A DNA stretch of 64,000 nt, taken from contig NZ_JAKILA010000007.1 in assembly GCF_023283885.1 (NCBI RefSeq), positions 1 to 64,000 on the forward strand, written 5' to 3'. Positions within the stretch are counted from its first letter, which is position 1, and every line of letters starts with the position of its first letter. Positions 43,066 to 51,023 of this stretch are shown piece after piece. The stretch comes from Shewanella basaltis (lineage in GTDB: Bacteria; Pseudomonadota; Gammaproteobacteria; Enterobacterales; Shewanellaceae). Under the pieces are notes generated by a model that had not been told where the DNA came from, made no database searches, and saw nothing but the letters and a program-made list of their open reading frames with translations. The position numbers and the translations under genes were made by a program.

Positions 43066-43820
43066 TAGAACTTATAGCCTTTGTGCAATGCGACAACCCC
43101 ATCGGTCATGTTGGTATAGTCAACCTGCTCAAACCCTGCATCAATCATCATTTGCTTTAATGTTTCTTGGTCTGGGTGCATACGAATTGACTCAGCGAGG
43201 TACTCATAGCTGTCGGCATCTTTAGTGATAAGTTCACCCATTTTAGGTAACACTTTAAAGCTATACATGTCATACACTTTACGCATCAGTTCGTGTTTAG
43301 GTGTTGAAAACTCAAGCACTAATAGCTTACCGCCAGGTTTAAGAACACGTTGCATTGAACGTAACGCGGCATCTTTATCGGTCACATTACGCAAACCAAA
43401 TGCGATGGTAATGATGTCGAAATGGTTGTCTGGAAAGGGTAATGCTTCTGCATTTGCTTGCACATAACTGACGTTATTGACTATGCCTTTATCGCGCAGT
43501 TTAGTGCGGCCGACTTTGAGCATAGAATCGTTGATATCAGCGAGGATAACCTGGCCACGTTCGCCAACTAAATGTGAAAATTTAGCCGTTAAATCACCCG
43601 TGCCGCCAGCTAAGTCTAATACCTTCATACCTGGGCGTGCGGCGGCTGTTTCAATTGTGTGGCGCTTCCAAAAACGATGAATACCAAACGACATTACGTC
43701 ATTCATAATGTCGTATTTAGCGGCCACAGAGTGAAACACATCGGCAACTAAGTCGGCTTTTTTATCTGCTTCAACGGTTTTATATCCAAAATGTGTGTTC
43801 TTTGGTTCGCCCTCAGACAT
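43065..43820 (-). CDS. ubiE: Ubiquinone/menaquinone C-methyltransferase
   Basis: The 251-residue SAM-dependent enzyme methylates both demethylmenaquinone and the ubiquinone precursor. It has [34 protein letters not shown], the SAM-binding [15 protein letters not shown], and [16 protein letters not shown]. It is first in ubiE-ubiJ-ubiB-tatABC; the promoter should lie in 43821-44089, where I recognised no motif. Menaquinone made here would also serve the fumarate reductase at 25-28 kb. Confidence 0.98.
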   Translation of the reverse strand: MSEGEPKNTHFGYKTVEADKKADLVADVFHSVAAKYDIMNDVMSFGIHRFWKRHTIETAAARPGMKVLDLAGGTGDLTAKFSHLVGERGQVILADINDSMLKVGRTKLRDKGIVNNVSYVQANAEALPFPDNHFDIITIAFGLRNVTDKDAALRSMQRVLKPGGKLLVLEFSTPKHELMRKVYDMYSFKVLPKMGELITKDADSYEYLAESIRMHPDQETLKQMMIDAGFEQVDYTNMTDGVVALHKGYKF

Positions 43821-44089
43821 GGGTCTATTCCTATAATGTGCGATGATTCATTGCGAGTGTGTGTAATTGCGAGTGTAAGCCATTGCGAATGATTGCTGAA
43901 TCACTGTGGTGCTAGAGTGTGACAACAATCAATGAGTTGTCTGCCTATAGGCACGAAGAAATCCACATCATCTTAAAATACCGCAACGCTCTCGCGCCGA
44001 TTACCCCTGATAAATTCAATATCAATGGTTAAAAATTTGCCCTGCATTAGAGCATAAAATTAGCTTTTAATGAATAGCCCTAGCGGATT

Positions 44090-45118
44090 CTAATTTAACC
44101 TTGCTAGTCGCCCTTGAATATAGGCGTAAATTAATTCGCTGAGCCCTTGGCCCACATCTCGAGAGCCTGCCATTTCACCCGCGTGATGGCATGCAGGAGC
44201 GGCCTCTGCAAAATGCACGTAATTGCATGGACAATGCTTGGCAATATAATGCACATAATAACAAGCATCGAGTAGTGGAATGCCTGCGAATGTTGACGCG
44301 CTACTGGGCATATTGGCTATGGCGTCAACATCAAGCTCTAATGCTACGGGTAATTGGGTTTGATTTAGTCCTGTGGCAATGTGTTTTAATGCGGCGTCGA
44401 GCGATAATTCACGGCGCACCCAAATTTGTTGAAAGCTATGCCAGGTGGCGCCAAAAAGGCTTAATTGTTCAAGAGTTGTTTCAGTGTTTTTAAGTTCGTG
44501 CAAACCCAAAACATGATAGTGGTCTAAGGCGCCACTAGCCGCGGCATAACTGAAGCCGTTACCGCTATGGCGCCCTTCGCGGGGCCTGAAATCACTATGA
44601 GGGTCAAGGTTAACAGCCGCCACGGGTAAGCCGTTATAAGCTTTGGTTGCCATTAATAAACCGTAAGCATTGTTATGGCCGCCGCCAATCACAATAGGCT
44701 CTAATCCGGTCTGTAATAGTTGTGTTGTCGCTTCGATAACGATGGTATCGAGTTCTGCGGTGGCGTGTCTCAGTTCATCAATGCTGGCGGTTAATTGTGG
44801 TGCCGAGGTTAGGCTGATTTGCCCGAGGATGACGCACTCATTACCGTCTAAAAAGCGATTTGATTGCAAGTTGATAAACTGTTTCATGCAAGCTAAAAAT
44901 GCCTGGTTAGCACCCGCACGGCCAAAATTGGCTCGTGGGCCTATATCTTCTGCAATGGCAATGATGGCAAAACGCGCGCCCCTAGCAGCGGCATCTTGGG
45001 CATTTTGTTGTAATGATAGCCCTTGTTTGGCGAGTAAAACCCGTTGGCCTAACTTGGTTTCGTCAGTTCTGCTATGAAGAAGCTTGTTACAATCTTGCTG
45101 TGTGAATGCAGTAAACAT
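44090..45118 (-). CDS. Formimidoylglutamase-like protein (arginase/agmatinase family)
   Basis: The 342-residue ureohydrolase-fold protein has the manganese-site motifs VIGGGHNNAYG, NLDPHSDFRP and ELDVDAIANM, arranged as in formimidoylglutamase (HutG). HutG converts formiminoglutamate to glutamate in histidine breakdown. No hutH, hutU or hutI lies nearby, so the substrate is uncertain. ATG 45118 is chosen for GAGG 6 nt upstream; a GTG 12 bp earlier is possible. It follows rraA beyond a terminator. Confidence 0.8.
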   Translation of the reverse strand: MFTAFTQQDCNKLLHSRTDETKLGQRVLLAKQGLSLQQNAQDAAARGARFAIIAIAEDIGPRANFGRAGANQAFLACMKQFINLQSNRFLDGNECVILGQISLTSAPQLTASIDELRHATAELDTIVIEATTQLLQTGLEPIVIGGGHNNAYGLLMATKAYNGLPVAAVNLDPHSDFRPREGRHSGNGFSYAAASGALDHYHVLGLHELKNTETTLEQLSLFGATWHSFQQIWVRRELSLDAALKHIATGLNQTQLPVALELDVDAIANMPSSASTFAGIPLLDACYYVHYIAKHCPCNYVHFAEAAPACHHAGEMAGSRDVGQGLSELIYAYIQGRLARLN

Positions 45119-45153
45119 GATGTGCCTCACTGTGATTTATTAAGTTGGCATAA

Positions 45154-45176
45154 AAAAACCAGCAAAGCTGGTTTTT
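45154..45176 (-). terminator. Terminator after rraA
   Basis: AAAAACCAGC and GCTGGTTTTT form a 10-bp perfect stem with a 3-nt loop between rraA and the downstream gene on the same strand. Confidence 0.85.
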
Positions 45177-45236
45177 AAGTGGGTTGTTGGCCAGCGTTAA
45201 CAAAGTGTTTAGCGGTGACTCGATATTGGCTAGATG

Positions 45237-45722
45237 TTATTCAATATCAAGTGGCTCTGGAGATAAAATTACTCCAGTATTATCAGCATAAATATGATCA
45301 CCAGGTAAGAAGGTGACGCCACCAAAGTTAACCGGAATTTCTACCTCGCCCACACCATTGCCTTCAGCGCCAACAGGGATAGATGCAATTGCCTGGATGC
45401 CAATGTCTAGCTCTTCTAGTGCATCAACATCACGTACCGAGCCATACACAATAATGCCTTCCCAATTGTTTGCTACAGCTAGTTCAGCGATTCGAGCATC
45501 GATTAGTGCTCTACGTAACGAACCACCGCCGTCGACGAGTAGCACTTTACCTTCACCGTCTTCTTCTAAAGCGTCTGCAATCAGGCCATTATCTTCAAAA
45601 CACTTAATCGTACTGATTGAGCCACCGAAGGAGCTGCAACCACCGTAGTTACTGAACATTGGTTCGACGACATCAACTACATCAATATACATGTCGCAGA
45701 GTTCTGAGGTGTTGTATTCCAT
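45237..45722 (-). CDS. rraA: RraA, regulator of RNase E activity
   Basis: The 161-residue trimeric protein binds RNase E and inhibits mRNA decay. It begins [28 protein letters not shown] and has [31 protein letters not shown] and [12 protein letters not shown], close to E. coli RraA in length and sequence. It is a single-gene unit with a terminator downstream. Confidence 0.96.
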   Translation of the reverse strand: MEYNTSELCDMYIDVVDVVEPMFSNYGGCSSFGGSISTIKCFEDNGLIADALEEDGEGKVLLVDGGGSLRRALIDARIAELAVANNWEGIIVYGSVRDVDALEELDIGIQAIASIPVGAEGNGVGEVEIPVNFGGVTFLPGDHIYADNTGVILSPEPLDIE

Positions 45723-46047
45723 GTTTAACTCCTATTGGGCAGCAAAGATGATTGCTGGGTAAAGCAAAGATAGATGAATTATATGAGCTTTTTACGAAAA
45801 TAAAAGCCTTATCAATCACGCAATTGTTGTAAATCAGCATAATCTTGATTGTGGTCGAATGTGCTGATTGACCTAAATACAGAACAAGGATCAATTTTGG
45901 AAGTAATTTTCTTTCAAATTGAACTGATTAGCTGATATATGTTGATTAAGGTCATCCTAATACGTTTTTTAATTACAATTTTGAGCGTCAGTTTGTTAGC
46001 ATATTACTGTGTTTTTTAATGTTAGTTTACAATTTATGCTAGCTTTA
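45723..46047. promoter_or_regulatory. Divergent rraA / YgjV-like upstream region
   Basis: This AT-rich non-coding stretch of about 325 bp must hold promoters for rraA (left) and the small membrane protein (right). No operator or repeat was recognised. Its right end runs into the structured leader at 46048-46105. Confidence 0.45.
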
Positions 46048-46105
46048 GGGGCATGGATCCCCCGTTACGCTTACGGAAGGCAGAGAGCCTGAAACAGAGG
46101 TTCTT
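46048..46105 (+). promoter_or_regulatory. Structured 5' leader of the YgjV-like gene
   Basis: Three small hairpins follow one another within 45 nt: GGGG-CATGGAT-CCCC (46048-46062), CCGT-TACGCTT-ACGG (46062-46076) and AGGC-AGAGA-GCCT (46078-46089). The ribosome site AGAGG and the ATG at 46106 follow. The compact, GC-richer block stands out from its AT-rich surroundings. I could not match it to a riboswitch class from memory. Confidence 0.4.
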
Positions 46106-46354
46106 ATGGAAAATATCGACTTGATTGAAGTCTTAGGTTACGCAGCATCAGTGATGGTTGCCATTTCGTTAATGATGAAAGACATCATTTTATTAAGATG
46201 GTTAAACTTTGTGGGTTGTTCTTTTTTTGTCGCTTACGGGTACTCAATCGGAGCGTGGCCTGTGGCAGGCATGAACGCGTTTGTTGCCTGCATTAATATT
46301 TATCACTTAGTGAAAATTTACCGCAACAGAACATTGCAAGCCCATACCGCCTAA
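46106..46354 (+). CDS. YgjV-family small inner-membrane protein
   Basis: The 82-residue protein has three hydrophobic helices (about 7-23, 28-46, 48-66). LMMKDIILLRWLNFVGCSFFVAYGY and WPVAGMNAFVACINIYHL match the YgjV-like family. The function of the family is unknown; its layout is similar to half-transporters of the SemiSWEET kind, which is only suggestive. It stands alone, with a structured leader and its own terminator. Confidence 0.82.
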   Translation: MENIDLIEVLGYAASVMVAISLMMKDIILLRWLNFVGCSFFVAYGYSIGAWPVAGMNAFVACINIYHLVKIYRNRTLQAHTA

Positions 46355-46399
46355 GCTGCTGTATAGCGCGATGATAACCGCGCAAGCTCAGTCGATACA

Positions 46400-46433
46400 A
46401 AACCTCTCAAGCTTATGTTTGAGAGGTTTTTTT
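46400..46433 (+). terminator. Terminator after the YgjV-like gene
   Basis: AAACCTCTCAA and TTGAGAGGTTT form an 11-bp perfect stem with an 8-nt loop and a run of seven T residues. Confidence 0.9.
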
Positions 46434-46556
46434 GTTTAACCCGTGTCATAAAACTTTAGACTAACTGTCACCTTCCGTTCATTCCCCCTGTTTACTATGC
46501 CATTTAAGTAGCGTGTTCAGTTTTGCAAATGTCCAGCCATGGGTATGGAGTTAAAC

Positions 46557-47072
46557 ATGAAGATGAGTATCAGCGAGTTAGATAAATATTGGTTTTACTG
46601 TGTAGTACAATTTAGTCGCGACAACCAGTTAAACCAGGCCGCTAAGCGGTTTTCTGTGACAGGTGATGGGCATTTTTATGTATACATCTCAGTGGCACTG
46701 CTTTTTTTTCACCCCCATGGACAGCACTTTTTTAATTTAGTGTTGGGCAGTTTTATCGTTGAGTTCCCACTGTATTTATTATTGAAAAATAGCATTCGGC
46801 GCCACCGCCCTTGCCATGCGTTGGCTGGATTTAATTCGGGCTTTGAGCCATCTGACAAGTTCAGTTTGCCGTCTGGGCATACTGCGGGCGCATTTGTATT
46901 TGCCAGTGTGGTGAATGTGGTGTTTCCGGTATTAGCCCCTATTGCATTTGCATGGGCTTGTTTTGTTGGCTTATCACGTATCGCCCTTGGTGTGCATTAT
47001 CCGTTAGATATTTTGGCTGGTGCGGCGCTTGGGATGGGTGCGGTGATATTGGTTGTGCAATTAATGCAGTAA
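46557..47072 (+). CDS. PAP2-family phosphatase
   Basis: The 171-residue membrane protein has the three PAP2 signature motifs: KNSIRRHRP, PSGHTAG and SRIALGVHYPLDI. It should remove phosphate from a lipid phosphate such as undecaprenyl pyrophosphate or phosphatidate. ATG 46557 is supported by GGAG 6 nt upstream; the earlier ATG at 46539 has none. The glycosyltransferase gene begins 60 bp later on the same strand, and the pair probably acts on one envelope glycolipid. Confidence 0.87.
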   Translation: MKMSISELDKYWFYCVVQFSRDNQLNQAAKRFSVTGDGHFYVYISVALLFFHPHGQHFFNLVLGSFIVEFPLYLLLKNSIRRHRPCHALAGFNSGFEPSDKFSLPSGHTAGAFVFASVVNVVFPVLAPIAFAWACFVGLSRIALGVHYPLDILAGAALGMGAVILVVQLMQ

Positions 47073-47132
47073 TGACATTGATTGGGATGGTTGGCAAAAC
47101 AATATGTTGAGGCATGGGGGACAAAAGGCGAT

Positions 47133-48182
47133 ATGAAGATTTTGTATGGTGTTCAAGGTACGGGAAATGGGCATATCAGTCGTGCCCGTGTGATGGCTAA
47201 GGCGCTTGCGCATCACCATATCGATGTCGACTTTTTATTTTCAGGACGTTCGCCAGAACAGTATTTTGACATGCAATGTTTTGGCCATTTCCAAACCCGA
47301 AATGGCATGACATTTATAACCGAAAATGGTCGGGTTAGTGTGGCCCAAACCGCTAAAAAAAATTTAATGACCAATATTTTTTCTGAAATTAAACAGTTAG
47401 ATTTAAGTGGCTACGATCTCGTCTTAAACGATTTTGAACCTGTGTCTGCCTGGGCCGCAAAACAACAACAGGTGCCATCCATAGCTATAAGCCATCAGGC
47501 GGCATTGCAGTATCCGGTGCCTAAACAGGGGACGAGTTGGTTTAATGAATTACTATTAAATCGTTTTGCACCGGTTGATATTTCACTTGGTTGTCATTGG
47601 CATCATTTTGGTTTTCCGATATTGCCCCCCTTTGTTGAGGTGTCGGCAAGCCGTGGTGATTATAGCCATCAAATCTTGGTTTATTTACCGTTTGAAGATG
47701 CCGATCGAATTGCTGATTTTCTGGCGCCATTTGAACAGTACCAATTTTTTGTTTATCACAGCACCAAACCGTTAAAAAAGGGCGGCGACAACATTCATTG
47801 GCATGGCTTTAATCGCGATGGTTTTAAACAACATATGTCGCAATGCGGCGGTGTGATAGGTAATGCAGGATTTGAACTCGCCAGTGAAGCGATGACCCTA
47901 GGTAAAAAGCTTTTGGTAAAACCTTTGCTAGGGCAATTTGAGCAACTGGCCAATGTGGCCGCGTTACAATTATTGGCCGCAGCAGAAAGCATGAATACAT
48001 TAGATTCTGCGGTATTGAAGCGTTGGCTAAAATCGCCTTCTCCTAAGCCTATTGCTTATCCGCAGGTGGGTGATGCATTAGTCAATTGGCTTAAGGCTGG
48101 TGATTGGCAGCATCCAGAAGAATTATGTCTAGATTTATGGTCGCAAGTGGATTTGCCAGAAAATTGGCATAAACGGCAATAA
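47133..48182 (+). CDS. MJ1255/VC2487-family glycosyltransferase
   Basis: The 349-residue GT-B-fold protein begins MKILYGVQGTGNGHISRARVM, the glycine-rich start of this family. In the C-terminal domain, GGVIGNAGFELASEAMTLGKK is the nucleotide-sugar-binding region shared with MurG/UDP-glycosyltransferases. Donor and acceptor are unknown. Start ATG 47133 has AAAGGCG just upstream. It follows the PAP2 phosphatase gene. Confidence 0.87.
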   Translation: MKILYGVQGTGNGHISRARVMAKALAHHHIDVDFLFSGRSPEQYFDMQCFGHFQTRNGMTFITENGRVSVAQTAKKNLMTNIFSEIKQLDLSGYDLVLNDFEPVSAWAAKQQQVPSIAISHQAALQYPVPKQGTSWFNELLLNRFAPVDISLGCHWHHFGFPILPPFVEVSASRGDYSHQILVYLPFEDADRIADFLAPFEQYQFFVYHSTKPLKKGGDNIHWHGFNRDGFKQHMSQCGGVIGNAGFELASEAMTLGKKLLVKPLLGQFEQLANVAALQLLAAAESMNTLDSAVLKRWLKSPSPKPIAYPQVGDALVNWLKAGDWQHPEELCLDLWSQVDLPENWHKRQ

Positions 48183-48246
48183 ATGGCGTCATTAATTAAC
48201 GAGTGTATTAACCTTTAACTTTATGCGCTCATTTTGCCGTTAAGCT

Positions 48247-48717
48247 TTATGACGAGTGACGGTTATGCAGTATTTCTAATAGCTGATCTTCTAATTCAAA
48301 ACGAGACTCCATCGCTTGCGCTAATTTAGACAGATCAGCGTCTAATTGATACAGGATATTCTCGTCGGTAGCTTCGGTGTATTTGTCATTAAAATCGAGA
48401 GCGATGTCGGTACTTTCGCTGATTTGTGGCAATAGCGTCTTGGCTGTTTCAATACTTGATTCGCCAAATTTTTCGCAGGCTTTTACCACATTATTGTACA
48501 CTTCAAAGTGGCCTTCTGAGACGTAGTCAACGAGCTGATCGCAAAATTCTTTCACTTGTTCAAGGCTTGGTAGAGACTTTTCTGCACGCGAATATGGCGC
48601 AAGCCCAGCAACAATAAAATATTGGATTAATAAATTTCTGCGGTGATTAAGCCACTGATCGATTAATTTATTAGCGCCGCCCCAGCGTTTTTCTGCTTTT
48701 TCTAATTTTGTTAGCAT
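48247..48717 (-). CDS. rsd: Rsd/AlgQ, anti-sigma-70 regulator
   Basis: The 156-residue helical protein has the Rsd signature MLTKLEKAEKRWGGANKLIDQWLNHRR, followed by FCDQLVDYVSEGHFEVYN, close in length to E. coli Rsd (158). Rsd binds sigma-70 and favours alternative sigma factors in stationary phase. ATG 48717 is chosen, with GGGAAA upstream; the open frame extends 66 bp further without support. It diverges from hemE; E. coli rsd is also close to hemE. Confidence 0.93.
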   Translation of the reverse strand: MLTKLEKAEKRWGGANKLIDQWLNHRRNLLIQYFIVAGLAPYSRAEKSLPSLEQVKEFCDQLVDYVSEGHFEVYNNVVKACEKFGESSIETAKTLLPQISESTDIALDFNDKYTEATDENILYQLDADLSKLAQAMESRFELEDQLLEILHNRHSS

Positions 48718-48853
48718 GTGTTTTCCCAAGTCAGCAACCTTTGTATAACATCTAATGTATTGGACAAAGTGTATTGTGATCAACTGTTTTATTTATATTT
48801 CAGGACCAACCAGCTAACGATGAGCAGTGATAAAGAATAGGGATCAGCAAACA

Positions 48854-48943
48854 ATAAAAAACCCCGTGAAGGAAACCATCACGGGGTAACGAAGTTTTTT
48901 AAAGGCTCGATGTGTCGGGCTTCTTGATTGTTCTTGCTAGCGC
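48854..48943 (-). ncRNA. Candidate small RNA (about 90 nt) between rsd and hemE
   Basis: On the minus strand a -35 TTGCGT (48978-48973) and a -10 TATAAA (48955-48950) are separated by exactly 17 bp. About 60 nt after the predicted start comes ACCCCGTGA / TCACGGGGT (9-bp perfect stem, 48861-48887) with a six-T tail. No gene lies between promoter and terminator. This is the layout of an independent small RNA. Alternatively it is a terminated leader of rsd, whose start codon lies 137 nt downstream. Confidence 0.55.
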
Positions 48944-49170
48944 ACACTTTTTATACCAAACGAGTTACTTTGACGCAACGTTTAATCCGACAATTTGCGA
49001 TTTACACGTCAGTATTGTGTGTTTTGTGAGCAATGAGGCCGATATGTTAAAAATTTAGCCACCAGATTTAGGAATAGCTCACATAAATTTCGCTTGAGTG
49101 GTTACATTAATCGCGTAAGTGCTAAACTAGCGCCCAGCAGAAATCATAACAGTCTAGGAAGAAAGCCCAC
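48944..49170. promoter_or_regulatory. Upstream region of hemE and of the small-RNA candidate
   Basis: Non-coding. It holds the minus-strand promoter of the RNA candidate (48950-48978) and must hold the hemE promoter, which I did not identify. Confidence 0.45.
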
Positions 49171-50235
49171 ATGGCAGAATTAAAGAATGATCGTTATTTA
49201 CGTGCGTTGTTAAAGCAGCCAGTTGATGTCACCCCAGTATGGATGATGCGCCAAGCAGGTCGCTATTTACCAGAATACAAAGCAACCAGAGCGCAAGCGG
49301 GTGACTTTATGTCATTATGTCGTAATGCTGAGTTGGCATGCGAAGTGACGTTACAGCCGTTACGTCGTTATGATTTAGATGCTGCGATTTTATTCTCAGA
49401 TATTTTGACTGTGCCTGACGCCATGGGCCTTGGTTTATATTTTGAAACAGGTGAAGGTCCACGTTTTGAGCGTCCTACAGACACCATAGACGCTATCAAA
49501 AAACTGAGCATCCCAGATCCAGAAGACGAGTTAGGTTATGTTATGCGTGCCGTGAGCACCATTCGTCGTGAACTTAACGGTGCTGTACCATTAATTGGCT
49601 TTTCAGGTTCACCTTGGACGCTAGCCACTTATATGGTTGAAGGTGGCTCAAGCAAAACCTTTGAAAAGATTAAACGTATGGCGTATGCAGAACCTGCCGC
49701 ACTACACATGTTATTGGACAAGTTAGCCGACTCGGTGGTGTTATACCTTAACGCTCAGGTAGCTAACGGCGCACAATCGTTAATGATTTTCGACTCATGG
49801 GGCGGCGCATTATCGCACCACGCTTACCGTGAATTCTCATTACGTTATATGCAAAAAATTGTTGATGGCTTAACCCGCTTTGCCGATGGCCGTAAAGTAC
49901 CAGTGACCTTATTTACTAAAGGTGGCGGCTTATGGTTAGAAGCAATGGCTGAAACCGGTTGTGATGCACTCGGTTTAGATTGGACGGTAGATATTGGTGA
50001 TGCTCGTCGCCGCGTAGGTGATAAAGTGGCTCTACAAGGCAACATGGACCCATCAATGTTGTATGCCTCTCCTGAGCGTATTCATCAAGAAGTTGATCAA
50101 ATTCTTGCCAGCTACGGTGAAGGTACAGGCCATGTATTTAACTTAGGTCATGGTATCCATCAGCATGTTGATCCTGAGCATGCGGGTTCATTTATCAACT
50201 CTGTACATGAGTTATCTAAGCAATATCACAAATAA
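49171..50235 (+). CDS. hemE: Uroporphyrinogen decarboxylase
   Basis: The 354-residue enzyme turns uroporphyrinogen III into coproporphyrinogen III, the step after HemD. It has the signature [43 protein letters not shown] with the catalytic Asp, [17 protein letters not shown] and the late [14 protein letters not shown]. Length matches E. coli HemE. A strong terminator follows. Confidence 0.98.
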   Translation: MAELKNDRYLRALLKQPVDVTPVWMMRQAGRYLPEYKATRAQAGDFMSLCRNAELACEVTLQPLRRYDLDAAILFSDILTVPDAMGLGLYFETGEGPRFERPTDTIDAIKKLSIPDPEDELGYVMRAVSTIRRELNGAVPLIGFSGSPWTLATYMVEGGSSKTFEKIKRMAYAEPAALHMLLDKLADSVVLYLNAQVANGAQSLMIFDSWGGALSHHAYREFSLRYMQKIVDGLTRFADGRKVPVTLFTKGGGLWLEAMAETGCDALGLDWTVDIGDARRRVGDKVALQGNMDPSMLYASPERIHQEVDQILASYGEGTGHVFNLGHGIHQHVDPEHAGSFINSVHELSKQYHK

Positions 50236-50251
50236 TTGAGTGGTATTAGCT

Positions 50252-50281
50252 AAAAAAGCGAATCTTCGGGTTCGCTTTTTT
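50252..50281 (+). terminator. Terminator after hemE
   Basis: AAAAAAGCGAA and TTCGCTTTTTT form an 11-bp perfect stem with an 8-nt loop, 16 bp past the hemE stop. Confidence 0.92.
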
Positions 50282-50560
50282 GTTGCTCGTTTTTTGTTTT
50301 TGAGCTTTGAATGTGAGCAGTTAGTTATTCTATTTCTCATCTTTCCGGTAATACTTGAGAGCCGCAATCCAGCTGTTTTTGGCTTTATGGCCTGCGGCCA
50401 CTAACGTCGTGGCGCTTCGCCCACACCAGACCAAAAGGAAACCAACGGCAGCTCCCTCTTTACTCTTTATAAAAGAATTGGCCCAGCCGCCACATCAAAA
50501 TTATCATTATTGTTACTAAACGATAGCTGCGAGAGGTTGCTATCGCGGTAATTTATTACT
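50282..50560. other. Non-coding flank of the nested repeat element
   Basis: No gene is seen. A short hairpin CGATAGC/GCTATCG lies at 50521-50545, and a GC-richer patch (about 50390-50480) with GGCCTGCGGCC stands out from its surroundings. It may be part of a larger degenerate element. Confidence 0.35.
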
Positions 50561-51023
50561 TAACCTGAGCTCGGGATAAGGGATGAACTTATACTATTTA
50601 AAATCAACATGTTACCCATTCTCACTTTCAAGCTTGTCATTTGTTCTGCTAACAAGGCGAATTGACGCGTCAATAGCTAGGGTCTATTGATCTTTCAAGG
50701 TTGTTTTTGCAGCGAATTGTTGGTCTTTTATACAAGGCAGAGACTTTGAAGTGTAGTTATTCTACATAAAAAGTCGATAACGCAGTAAAAATGACCAACA
50801 AACGCTGCCCACAGGGTTCGGCTAAAAACGTTTTACTCTTTGTTGAATAGATTTTGCTTAGGTGGCTAGGCTTCAATCCATTCGCCTCGATTCAAACGTT
50901 TTTAACTCGAACAAAATTCAACCAGCAAAGTTCAACAGACCCTAGCCTATTGTAAGTCGATTCAACGCAGTGAGCAGGGCAAAGGACTGTTTGAAAGGCA
51001 TTTATTATCCCGAGCTCAGGTTA
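50561..51023. mobile_element. Nested inverted-repeat (MITE-like) element, 463 bp
   Basis: The outer ends TAACCTGAGCTCGGGATAA (50561-50579) and its exact complement (51005-51023) are perfect 19-bp inverted repeats. Inside, CAATAGCTAGGGTCT..TTGA (from 50671) and its near-complement ending at 50952 form a second pair. Within that, GTTGGTC (50719-50725) and GACCAAC (50793-50799) bound a third. There is no transposase gene. The right outer end overlaps the last codons of the histidine kinase. Confidence 0.7.

Noticed and set aside
46048-46105. The leader as a fluoride or mini-ykkC (guanidine-II) riboswitch
   Set aside because: The first stem superficially resembles the fluoride motif and two loops hint at ACG elements, but the required pseudoknot and paired ACGR loops are not present, and the gene is not a fluoride or guanidine exporter.
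48854-48943. The small RNA as RyhB or Spot 42
   Set aside because: It lacks the conserved RyhB core and the Spot 42 sequence; position also differs.
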